Assembly: GCA_035296565.1 (NCBI GenBank)
Contig: DATHAQ010000031.1
Span: 1 to 64,000, forward strand
DNA: 64,000 nucleotides
DNA from: JACCZR01 sp035296565
Lineage (GTDB): Bacteria; Actinomycetota; Thermoleophilia; Solirubrobacterales; Thermoleophilaceae
Direction: 5' to 3'
Shown here: piece after piece, positions 31,427 to 38,884 of the stretch
Numbering within the stretch: position 1 is the first letter of the stretch
How the letters are laid out: each line of letters opens with the position of its first letter
The notes under the pieces: generated by a model
Told to the model about the DNA's origin: nothing
Seen by the model: only the letters and a program-made list of their open reading frames with translations
Databases searched by the model: none
Translations under genes and position numbers: made by a program

Positions 31427-32506
31427 CTAGGGAAGAGCGCCCAGGAGGTGCTCGATGTCGTCCTCGTTGGTCCACGCTCCGACCGAAGCCCTCACGTAGG
31501 GCCAGCCCGGCAGGTGGCGAACGACGACGCCCGCCTCCAGAAGCCTCTTGGAGGCGGCCTCGGGGTCCTCCTCCTCCCACGAGACGAGCGTCGTCCGCCC
31601 GCGCGGGGCGACCCTGCGTCCACGCTCGCGCAGGCGCCCGGCCAGTTCCTCGGCACGGTCGGCGGCCGCCGCGAGAGCGTCGTCGAAGCCCGCGGCCTCC
31701 AGTACGTCGAGCGAGGCGCCCGCCCAGGCGGTGTGCTCGGGCGGGCGCAAACCCAGATCCAGCCGCGGGCTGTCGGGCTTGAGGGCGGGCTCCATCGGGC
31801 GCTTGGGGTCGGCCACCGTGCCGAAGCTGGGCCAGGCCGGCGTCAGATCGTCCAGGCGGCCGGCGCGCACGTAGAGGTAGCCGCTTCCCACCGGCCCGCA
31901 CATCCACTTCTGCCCGGACGCGGCGTAGAAGTCGCAGCCCAGGCTCTCCACGTCCACCGGAACGGCTCCGAGCCCCTGCGCGCCGTCGAGCAGCACCAGC
32001 GCCTCGGCGGCGGCCAGCGCCCCGGCGTCGACGGTCGCGCCCGTGATCCAGGAGACGTGCGAGCAGGCGACCAGCTTGGCCGAGCCCACCTCGCCGGCGA
32101 GCTCGCCGAACGGCGCCTGGCGCACGGTGAAGCCGCGCCGGCGCGCGCCCACGGCCAGCGGGACCAGCAGGCCGGGATGCTCCTCCTCGCTGGTGAGTAC
32201 CTCGTCGCCGGGGCCCAGGTCGAGGCCGGACAGCACGCTGTTCACCCCATCGGTGGTGGAGCCGGTCAGGGCGACCTCGCCGGGGCGGCAGCCCATCACG
32301 CGCGCCACCCGCTCACGCAGCCGGTCTGCCGCGCCGATCACGCTCTCGAAGAACGCGATGCCTCCGCGCCCCTGCTCGATCTGCAGGGCGATCGCCTGCT
32401 CAGCGGCTGCCCGGGCGCGCAGGGGCACCGGCCCGTTTGACCCCGCGTTGAGGTAGGCCAGCTCGTCGAAGACCGGGAACTCGGCGCGCAGCGCGGCGAC
32501 GTCCAC
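31427..32506 (-). CDS. Class V aminotransferase (cysteine desulfurase/selenocysteine lyase-like)
   Basis: 359 residues. PLP enzyme of fold type I: YLNAGSNGPVPLRARAAAEQ at the N-terminus, GSTTDGVNSVLSGLDLGPGD, LVACSHVSWITGA, LLDGAQGLGAVPVDV (PLP-binding Asp) and the Schiff-base lysine in YAASGQKWMCGP. The active-site Cys loop of true desulfurases is not evident, so an isopenicillin-epimerase-like or lyase activity is possible. Convergent with the small membrane protein, tail to tail. Confidence 0.85.
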   Translation of the reverse strand: MDVAALRAEFPVFDELAYLNAGSNGPVPLRARAAAEQAIALQIEQGRGGIAFFESVIGAADRLRERVARVMGCRPGEVALTGSTTDGVNSVLSGLDLGPGDEVLTSEEEHPGLLVPLAVGARRRGFTVRQAPFGELAGEVGSAKLVACSHVSWITGATVDAGALAAAEALVLLDGAQGLGAVPVDVESLGCDFYAASGQKWMCGPVGSGYLYVRAGRLDDLTPAWPSFGTVADPKRPMEPALKPDSPRLDLGLRPPEHTAWAGASLDVLEAAGFDDALAAAADRAEELAGRLRERGRRVAPRGRTTLVSWEEEDPEAASKRLLEAGVVVRHLPGWPYVRASVGAWTNEDDIEHLLGALP

Positions 32507-32530
32507 GACGGCAGCTTAGGCTTCGGCGCC

Positions 32531-33736
32531 GTGACCGCAGACCTCCAGCCCATGGCGGTCGGGCGGGGGTCTCTCGCGGCCCACGCTCCCGTAGCCGGCG
32601 CTGATGCCGTCGAGCGCGTGCACGCCGCCGCGCGGCCGCTGCGAGGCAAGCGGGTGCTGCACGTCAGCGCTGCAGGAGGGGGCCGCCGAGTGGCCGAGAG
32701 CCTCGGGGCGCTGCTGCCGCTCGTCGCGGACGCGGGGCTCCAGGTGAGCTGGCGCGTGTTGTTCGGCGACGGCGAGGTGGGCGCCGAGCTGCGCGACGGC
32801 CTTCAGGGTGCCGAGACGGCGATCTCCGACGAGGGCTTCGAGGCCTACCGCGACGACTTCGATAGGGCCGCCCGCTCCCTCCCCGAGCACGACGTCCTTG
32901 TCCTGCACGACCCCGGCGCCCTGGGACTGGCCGAGGAGAGCGATCGGCCCGCGGTGTGGCGCTGCCACGTCGACGCCGGCGAGCCCGAGCCCGCGGCGTG
33001 GGAGCGGGCGCGCCCACTGGCCGAGGCCTGCGCGGCCCGGTCGGTGCCGGCCGAGGGCTTTGCCCCGCCCGGGCTGGAGGCCGAGGCGATCGCCCCGGGC
33101 ATCGACCCGCTGAGCGTGCGCAACGCCGAGGCCTCGCCGTGGCTGACGGGGCGCGTGGGGCGGGCGCTGGGCATCGACCTCGAGCGGCCGTTCGCGTGCC
33201 AGGTCATGTCGCTGGACCGCTGGAAGGACCCACACGAGACGCTGGAGGCCTTCTCGCTCGCGCGCGACGAGCTCCGTGGGCTGCAGCTGGCCCTGGTGAC
33301 CGACCTCCACGACGACTGGCCGGCGTTCAAGGAGCTGACCGACCTGGCCGAAGGCCAGGAGGACGTGCTGCTGCTGTCGAGCTACACGGGGGTGGGACAG
33401 CTCGAGCTGGGAGCGGTCCAGCGCCTGGCGCGCGTGAGCCTGCATCGCGCCTTGCGCGAGGGCTACGGGCTGGCCGCCTCGGAGGCCCTGTGGAAGAACA
33501 CGCCCGTGATCGGCGGCCGCGACGGCGGGGTGCCGCTGCAGGTCCGCGACGGCATCGACGGCTACCTGACCGAGGGGCCCGAGCAGACGGCCGAGCGACT
33601 CGTGGAGCTCGTGGGCGACCCCGGCGCCGCGGTGGAGATGGGCCGGGCAGGGCGCGAGCACGTACGCGAGCGCCATTTGGTCACCCGGGCGCTCGAGGGA
33701 GAGCTCCGCCTGCTGGCGAATACCTTGGGCGCATGA
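32531..33736 (+). CDS. TreT-like trehalose glycosyltransferase (GT4)
   Basis: 401 residues from GTG 32531. The GT-B layout is seen: VLHVSAAGGGRRVAESLGAL at the start of the acceptor domain, RCHVDAGEPE, GIDPLSVRNAEASPW (linker), and the donor domain with CQVMSLDRWKDPHETLEAF and the E-x7-E region REGYGLAASEALWKNTPVIG. It most resembles trehalose glycosyltransferring synthase/trehalose phosphorylase, using NDP-glucose; the exact reaction is inferred. It overlaps thrS by 4 bp. Confidence 0.75.
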   Translation: MTADLQPMAVGRGSLAAHAPVAGADAVERVHAAARPLRGKRVLHVSAAGGGRRVAESLGALLPLVADAGLQVSWRVLFGDGEVGAELRDGLQGAETAISDEGFEAYRDDFDRAARSLPEHDVLVLHDPGALGLAEESDRPAVWRCHVDAGEPEPAAWERARPLAEACAARSVPAEGFAPPGLEAEAIAPGIDPLSVRNAEASPWLTGRVGRALGIDLERPFACQVMSLDRWKDPHETLEAFSLARDELRGLQLALVTDLHDDWPAFKELTDLAEGQEDVLLLSSYTGVGQLELGAVQRLARVSLHRALREGYGLAASEALWKNTPVIGGRDGGVPLQVRDGIDGYLTEGPEQTAERLVELVGDPGAAVEMGRAGREHVRERHLVTRALEGELRLLANTLGA

Positions 33737-35670
33737 CGGTCCAACTCCCCGACGGCTCCCCGCTGGAGCTCCCCGAGGACGCCACCGGGGCCGACGCCGC
33801 GGCGGCCATCGGCTCGGGCCTGGCCCGGGCGGCGCTGGGGGTGAAGGTGAACGGCGAGCTGCGTGACCTGGCTGCCCCGCTGCCCGACGGCGCCCGGATC
33901 GAGATCGCCACCGCCCGCGACGACGACGGCCTGTGGCTGCTGCGCCACGACGCCGCCCACGTGATGGCCACCGCGGTCACCGAGCTGTGGCCGGGGACCA
34001 AGGTCTCGATCGGGCCTCCGATCGAGGACGGCTTCTACTACGACTTCGACTTCCCCGAGGGAGTCCGGCTGTCCGAGGACGACCTGCCGCGCATCGAGGA
34101 GAGGATGCGCGAGCACATCAAGGGCGACGAGCCCTTCGAGCGCAGCGAGGTGACCACCGGCGAGGCGCTGGACCACTTCACGCGCGAGGGCGAGGACTAC
34201 AAGGTCGAGTTGATCGAGGACCTGATCCGCGACCAGGGCGTCGACCACGTTTCGCTGTACCGCAACGGGCCCTTCCTCGACCTCTGCCGCGGCCCGCACG
34301 CGCCGTCGACCAAGCGCATCAAGGCCTTCAGGCTCACCGGAGTGGCCGGGGCGTACTGGCGCGGCGACTCGAGCCGGCCGATGCTCACGCGGGTCTACGG
34401 CACGGCGTTCGGGTCCAAGGAGGACCTCGAGGAGCATCTGAAGCGCCTCGAAGAGGCCCGGGCCCGCGACCACCGCAAGCTGGGGCGCGAGCTGGGGCTG
34501 TTCATGTTCTCCGAGCTGTCGCCCGGCTCGCCCTTCTGGCAGCCCGCCGGCGCCCAGCTGTGGAACGAGCTCACCGACCTGTGGCGGGTGGAGAACGAGC
34601 GCCGCGGCTACACGGAGGTTCGCACGCCGATCCTTTATGACTCCGAGTTGTGGAAGCAGTCGGGCCACTGGCACGTCTACCGCGACCACATGTACTTCAC
34701 CGACGTGGAGGACCGGCCCATGGGCCTCAAGCCCATGAATTGCCCGGCTCACGTGCAGCTGTACAAGTCCACGGCGCGCTCCTATCGCGAGCTGCCGCTG
34801 CGGATGGCCGAGCAGGGCCTGGTCCACCGCCACGAGCCCAGCGGCACCCTCCACGGGCTGCTGCGCGTGCGCCACATAACCCAGGACGACGCGCACGTGT
34901 TCTGCACCGAGGACCAGCTGGAGGACGAGATCGTCCGCTGCCTGGACTTCGGCTTCTTCATCTACGACCTGTTCGGCTTCGAGCCGCGGCTGGAGCTCTC
35001 GACCCGCCCCGAGAAGCGAGTGGGGACCGACGAGATGTGGGACAAGGCGGAGGCGGTGCTCGAGCAGGCGCTGGACAACCGGAGGCTGGAATACGAGCTC
35101 AACGAGGGCGACGGCGCCTTCTACGGGCCGAAGATTGACCTCCACATGGCCGACTCGATCGGCCGCTCCTGGCAGCTGGGCACGGTGCAGCTGGACTACT
35201 ACATGCCCGAGCGCTTCGAGCTCGAGTACACGGGGGCCGACAACGCCGAGCACCGGCCGGTGATGATCCACCGCGCGCTCATGGGCTCCTTCGAGCGCTT
35301 CATCGGGATCCTGACCGAGCACTACGCCGGCGAGTTCCCCTTCTGGCTGGCGCCCGAGCAGGTGGTGGTGCTGCCCATCTCCGACCGCCACCTCGACTAC
35401 GCCCGCGAGGTGGCCAAGCAACTCCAGGGGCTGCGCGTGGAGGTCGACGAGCGCACCGAGTCGGTGGGACGCAAGATCCGCGAGGCCGAGCTGCGCAAGG
35501 TGCCCTACATGCTCGTCGTGGGCGACCAGGAGGCCGAGGCGGGCACGGTGGCCGTGCGCCGCCACCGGGAGGGCGATCTGGGCTCGGTGGACGTCGAGGA
35601 GTTCGCCCACGCCGGGCTGCAGGCCCGCTCGGAGAGGCTTGGGAGCCTCGCTATACTCGCCGGTACATGA
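33733..35670 (+). CDS. thrS: Threonyl-tRNA synthetase
   Basis: 645 residues, normal length. Domains: TGS (1-60, MTVQLPDGSPLELPEDATGA), editing/SAD domain with HDAAHVMATAV and zinc-type residues later in CRGPH, class II catalytic core with PMNCPAHVQLYKS (Cys zinc ligand), HRHEPSGTLHGLLRVRHITQ and GSFERFIGILTEHY, and the C-terminal anticodon-binding domain (VVVLPISDRHLDYAREVAKQ). It charges tRNA-Thr. First of the thrS-infC-rpmI-rplT-TrmH-pheST run. Confidence 0.97.
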   Translation: MTVQLPDGSPLELPEDATGADAAAAIGSGLARAALGVKVNGELRDLAAPLPDGARIEIATARDDDGLWLLRHDAAHVMATAVTELWPGTKVSIGPPIEDGFYYDFDFPEGVRLSEDDLPRIEERMREHIKGDEPFERSEVTTGEALDHFTREGEDYKVELIEDLIRDQGVDHVSLYRNGPFLDLCRGPHAPSTKRIKAFRLTGVAGAYWRGDSSRPMLTRVYGTAFGSKEDLEEHLKRLEEARARDHRKLGRELGLFMFSELSPGSPFWQPAGAQLWNELTDLWRVENERRGYTEVRTPILYDSELWKQSGHWHVYRDHMYFTDVEDRPMGLKPMNCPAHVQLYKSTARSYRELPLRMAEQGLVHRHEPSGTLHGLLRVRHITQDDAHVFCTEDQLEDEIVRCLDFGFFIYDLFGFEPRLELSTRPEKRVGTDEMWDKAEAVLEQALDNRRLEYELNEGDGAFYGPKIDLHMADSIGRSWQLGTVQLDYYMPERFELEYTGADNAEHRPVMIHRALMGSFERFIGILTEHYAGEFPFWLAPEQVVVLPISDRHLDYAREVAKQLQGLRVEVDERTESVGRKIREAELRKVPYMLVVGDQEAEAGTVAVRRHREGDLGSVDVEEFAHAGLQARSERLGSLAILAGT

Positions 35671-35698
35671 AGGGCACCCACATCACGCGCCGCTCCTG
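35666..35698 (+). promoter_or_regulatory. 10-codon ORF in the infC leader
   Basis: ATG 35666 overlaps the thrS stop (ATGA) and encodes MKGTHITRRS before TGA. A TATACT at 35652-35657 could be a -10 element for infC, but no good -35 is seen. It may be a leader peptide or chance. Confidence 0.3.
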
Positions 35699-35766
35699 AA
35701 GCGCCCGTGCCCTCAGCTGCCTCTCCCGTTCTCACCGCCTTTGCCGTCTAGCCAGAGTCACGCTTA

Positions 35767-36354
35767 GTGCCGATCCCGCGTAGGTTCGATCGGCGCCCGC
35801 CCGAGCGCGACGAGACCCGCATCAACGAGCGCATCCGCGTCCCCCAGGTGCGCCTGATCGGAGAGGACGGCAACCAGGTCGGCGTGGTCCCCACCGAGGA
35901 GGCGCTCCGCTACGCCCAGGAACGCGACCTCGACCTGGTGGAGGTCGCCGCCGAGGCGCGCCCGCCCGTGTGTCGAGTGCTCGACTACTCGAAGTACAAG
36001 TACGAGCAGGAGCAGAAGGCCAAGCAGGCCCGCCGCCACCAGAAGCAGGTCAACGTGCGCGAGATCAAGCTCCGGCCCAAGATCGCGGACAACGACTACG
36101 AGACCAAGAAGAATCACGTCGTCCGCTTTTTGAACGGGGACGACCGCGTGAAGGTCACGATCATGTTCCGCGGCCGTGAGCAGACCCACCCCGAGCGGGG
36201 CGAGCGCCTACTGATGCGCCTGGCCGACGACGTGGCCGAGCTCGGCACGATCGAGCAGCGACCGCAGCAGGACGGCCGCAACATGACCATGCTGCTCTCG
36301 CCCACCAAGAAGCAGTCGGAGGACGGGACCGAGGACAGCGCCGCCTCTGCGTGA
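35767..36354 (+). CDS. infC: Translation initiation factor IF-3
   Basis: 195 residues from GTG 35767. The N-domain (TRINERIRVPQVRLIGEDGN, LDLVEVAAEARPPVCRVLDY) and C-domain (VREIKLRPKIADNDYETKKN, VKVTIMFRGREQTHPERG) are complete, with a short acidic C-terminal tail. IF-3 keeps 30S subunits free and checks start codons. A non-ATG start is typical for infC and allows autoregulation. A strong hairpin follows before rpmI. Confidence 0.97.
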   Translation: MPIPRRFDRRPPERDETRINERIRVPQVRLIGEDGNQVGVVPTEEALRYAQERDLDLVEVAAEARPPVCRVLDYSKYKYEQEQKAKQARRHQKQVNVREIKLRPKIADNDYETKKNHVVRFLNGDDRVKVTIMFRGREQTHPERGERLLMRLADDVAELGTIEQRPQQDGRNMTMLLSPTKKQSEDGTEDSAASA

Positions 36355-36395
36355 CGTGGCACGCGGTGTCGGGGCGTCACGGTTGTCCGGCTGAC

Positions 36396-36423
36396 AGATC
36401 GTCAGCGCGCTGACGATCTTTTC
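36396..36423 (+). terminator. Perfect hairpin with T run between infC and rpmI
   Basis: AGATCGTCAGCG (36396-36407) is followed at once by its exact complement CGCTGACGATCT (36408-36419), then TTTT. A strong intrinsic terminator or attenuator inside an operon that is usually co-transcribed. Confidence 0.8.
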
Positions 36424-36495
36424 CGGGGCCGCACACGGTCTGCGCCCGTGCGCCGGGAGCCCGTCGCGGTTTCGGCCGCTAACCTGAGTCGGCTC

Positions 36496-36693
36496 ATGCC
36501 CAAGATGAAGTCCCACTCGGGCGCCAACAAGCGCTTCAAGAAGACCGCGCGCGGCAAGGTCCGCGGGCGGCATGCCTTCACCAGCCACAACCTGCAGGTG
36601 AAGCGCCCCAAGCGTAAGCGGCGCCTGGGCCGGGCGGTAGACGTCCAGGGCAGCGACGCGCAGCGGGTCAAGCGGCTGCTGGGGCCCAAATGA
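36496..36693 (+). CDS. rpmI: 50S ribosomal protein L35
   Basis: 65 residues, MPKMKSHSGANKRFKKTARG with the typical GKVRGRHAFTSH core and a basic tail. A structural protein of the large subunit. Overlaps rplT by 4 bp (ATGA). Confidence 0.97.
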   Translation: MPKMKSHSGANKRFKKTARGKVRGRHAFTSHNLQVKRPKRKRRLGRAVDVQGSDAQRVKRLLGPK

Positions 36694-37049
36694 GCCGCGT
36701 CAAGCGCTCCGTCCACGCGCGCAAGAAGCGCCGGGCGACCCTGGAGCGGGCCAAGGGCTACCGGGGCCAGTCCCACTCGTCCTACAAGCGTGCCAAGGAG
36801 GCCGTGCTCAAGGCGGAGGGCTACGCCTACCGCGACCGCCGCAACCGCAAGCGCGATTTCCGGCGCCTGTGGATCCAGCGCATCAACGCGGCCGCCCGCC
36901 GCGAGGGCATGACCTACGCCACGTTCATGCACGGCCTGAAGGCCGCCGGCGTGGAGCTGGACCGCAAGGTGCTGGCCGACATCGCCGTCCGCGACCCCGA
37001 GACCTTCCGACGTTTTGCCGAGCGCGCCCGGGAGGCTGCGGCTGCCTGA
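36690..37049 (+). CDS. rplT: 50S ribosomal protein L20
   Basis: 119 residues. MSRVKRSVHARKKRRATLER, AKGYRGQSHSSYKRAKEAVL and WIQRINAAARREGMTYATFM are hallmark L20 segments. Early 50S assembly protein; in several bacteria it represses its own infC-rpmI-rplT operon. Followed by a terminator. Confidence 0.97.
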   Translation: MSRVKRSVHARKKRRATLERAKGYRGQSHSSYKRAKEAVLKAEGYAYRDRRNRKRDFRRLWIQRINAAARREGMTYATFMHGLKAAGVELDRKVLADIAVRDPETFRRFAERAREAAAA

Positions 37050-37078
37050 TCCGCAAAAGGCAGACGCAGGACCGACCG

Positions 37079-37107
37079 GGGCGCCCAGAGAGGCGCCCTT
37101 CTTCGTT
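37079..37107 (+). terminator. Terminator after rplT
   Basis: GGGCGCC (37079-37085), loop CAGAGA, GGCGCCC (37092-37098), then TTCTTCGTTT. Confidence 0.8.
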
Positions 37108-37149
37108 TCTGAGCCCGTGATCGCCGACCCACCCACACCGAGTTAGTCC

Positions 37150-37827
37150 TTGATCACTTCCCCCGACAACCAACATCTCAAGACGATCCGCAAGCTGGCC
37201 GACCGGCGCTGGCGCGACAAGCTCGACCTGTTCGCGGCCGAGGGCGAAGACCTCGTCGAGGCCGCCGAGGCCGCAAGCTTGGAGCCCGAGGTGCTGCTGG
37301 TCGCGGGCGAGGATGTCGAGCCGGCCCTGCTGGACGAGGTGAGCGCGCTGGGCTCCGGGACGCGGGTGATCGGCGTCTACCGGCGGCGTTTCTCCGAGCC
37401 CGGCGGCGAGCTCTCGGTCTACCTGCACGGCGTGCACGACCCGGGGAACGTGGGCACGGTCATCCGCACGGCGCATGCCCTGGCCGACGGCCCGGTGGTC
37501 CTCGGACCCGGCTGCGCCGATCCCTACGCGCCAAAGGCGGTGCGGGCGAGCATGGGCTCGTTGTTCGCCCGCCCGCCGGCCCGCGCCGGGTTCGAGGAGC
37601 TGCGGGGCACGCGTGTGGCCCTCGACGCTCACGCCGAGCAGCCGCTCGGACAGGCGCCGCTCCCCGCGGTCGTCTGCCTGGGCGGTGAGCGGGAGGGCCT
37701 GCCGGCCGAGGCGCTGGCGGCGGCTGACGTTCGGGCCCGGATCCCGCTGCGCGGGGACGGCCCCGAGTCCCTCAACGTGGCCGCCGCGGCGGCGATAAGC
37801 CTGCATAGGATGGCCGACCGTGGCTGA
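37150..37827 (+). CDS. TrmH-family (SpoU) RNA 2'-O-methyltransferase
   Basis: 225 residues from TTG 37150. The N-terminal substrate-binding domain (SPDNQHLKTIRKLADRRW) is followed by the SPOUT knot: VYLHGVHDPGNVGTVIRTAH (motif 1, Asn-Gly-Arg), VCLGGEREGLPAEAL (motif 2) and IPLRGDGPESLNVAAAAAIS (motif 3). It uses SAM to methylate an rRNA or tRNA ribose; the site is not predictable. Located between rplT and pheS, a common actinobacterial order; it overlaps pheS by 8 bp. Confidence 0.92.
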   Translation: MITSPDNQHLKTIRKLADRRWRDKLDLFAAEGEDLVEAAEAASLEPEVLLVAGEDVEPALLDEVSALGSGTRVIGVYRRRFSEPGGELSVYLHGVHDPGNVGTVIRTAHALADGPVVLGPGCADPYAPKAVRASMGSLFARPPARAGFEELRGTRVALDAHAEQPLGQAPLPAVVCLGGEREGLPAEALAAADVRARIPLRGDGPESLNVAAAAAISLHRMADRG

Positions 37828-38884
37828 CGCCCCCGCTCGCCTCGAGGAGATCCGCGCCGAGGCCGAGGCCGCGGTGGCCGACGCCGGCAGCACCGACGAG
37901 CTCGAAGAGCTGCGGGTGCGCTACCTCGGCCGCAAGGCCGAGCTGACCCGCACCCTGCGCTCGATCGGCGAGCTGCCGCCCGAGCAGCGCGGCCCGGCGG
38001 GCAAGGCGGCCAACGTTGTCAAGCAGGCCCTGGAGACCCAGCTGGCCGAGCGTGCCGACGCGCTGCAGGGGGCAGAGCTCGAGCGCCGCCTGGCCGAGGA
38101 CCGCGTGGACGTGACGCTGCCCGGCGATCCGCCGCAGCTTCCCGGCCACCTGCACCTGGTCACCCAGACGCGGCGCGAGATGGAGGACATCTTCGTAGGC
38201 CTCGGGTTCAAGGTCGTGGAGGGTCCGGAGGTCGAGTTCGACTACTACAACTTCACCGCGCTCAACCACCCGCCCGACCACCCGGCGCGCATGCTGCAGG
38301 ACACCTTCTATCTGTCAGACGAGGTGCTGCTGCGCACGCACACCTCGCCGATGCAGGTGCGCTCGATGGAGGCCCAGGAGCCGCCCCTGTACATCGTGGT
38401 GCCCGGGCGGGTCTACCGGCGCGACTCCGACGCCACGCACACACCCATGTTCCACCAGCTCGAGGGCCTCGCCGTGGACGAGGACATCACGCTCGCGGAC
38501 CTGCGCGGCGTGCTGCTGTCCTTCGCGCGCCAGATGTTCGGCGAGGAGCGCGAGGTGCGCCTGCGCTCGGGCTACTTCCCCTTCACCGAGCCCAGCGTGG
38601 AGGTGGACATCTCCTGCTTTGCCTGCGAGGCGACGGGCTGGCTGCCCGACGGCTCGCGCTGCGCGCTGTGCAAGGGCACGGCCTGGATCGAGATCCTCGG
38701 CTCGGGGATGGTCGACCCCAACGTGCTCGGCTTCGTGGCCGACAACGGCTACGACCCCGAGCGCGTACAGGGGTTCGCGTTCGGCATGGGCATCGACCGC
38801 ATCGCGATGCTCAAGCACGGGGTGCCGGACCTGCGCCTGATGTTCGAGAACGACGTGCGCTTCCTGGAGCAGTTCGGGGTATGA
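37820..38884 (+). CDS. pheS: Phenylalanyl-tRNA synthetase alpha subunit
   Basis: 354 residues from GTG 37820. The N-terminal coiled coil (ELEELRVRYLGRKAELTRTL) binds tRNA; the class II core contains VEFDYYNFTALNHPPDHPAR, MLQDTFYL, LRTHTSPMQVRSME, GRVYRRDSDATHTPMFHQLE and GMGIDRIAMLKHGVPDLRLM. It works as an alpha2beta2 enzyme with PheT. The stop overlaps the pheT ATG. Confidence 0.97.
   Translation: MADAPARLEEIRAEAEAAVADAGSTDELEELRVRYLGRKAELTRTLRSIGELPPEQRGPAGKAANVVKQALETQLAERADALQGAELERRLAEDRVDVTLPGDPPQLPGHLHLVTQTRREMEDIFVGLGFKVVEGPEVEFDYYNFTALNHPPDHPARMLQDTFYLSDEVLLRTHTSPMQVRSMEAQEPPLYIVVPGRVYRRDSDATHTPMFHQLEGLAVDEDITLADLRGVLLSFARQMFGEEREVRLRSGYFPFTEPSVEVDISCFACEATGWLPDGSRCALCKGTAWIEILGSGMVDPNVLGFVADNGYDPERVQGFAFGMGIDRIAMLKHGVPDLRLMFENDVRFLEQFGV

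Noticed and set aside
33562..35610. 682-codon minus-strand frame
   Set aside because: Lies antisense to thrS; high GC in third positions keeps the opposite frame open.
35639..35657. Full promoter for infC with TTGGGA and TATACT
   Set aside because: The spacing between the two boxes is only 7 bp; only the -10-like box may be real.
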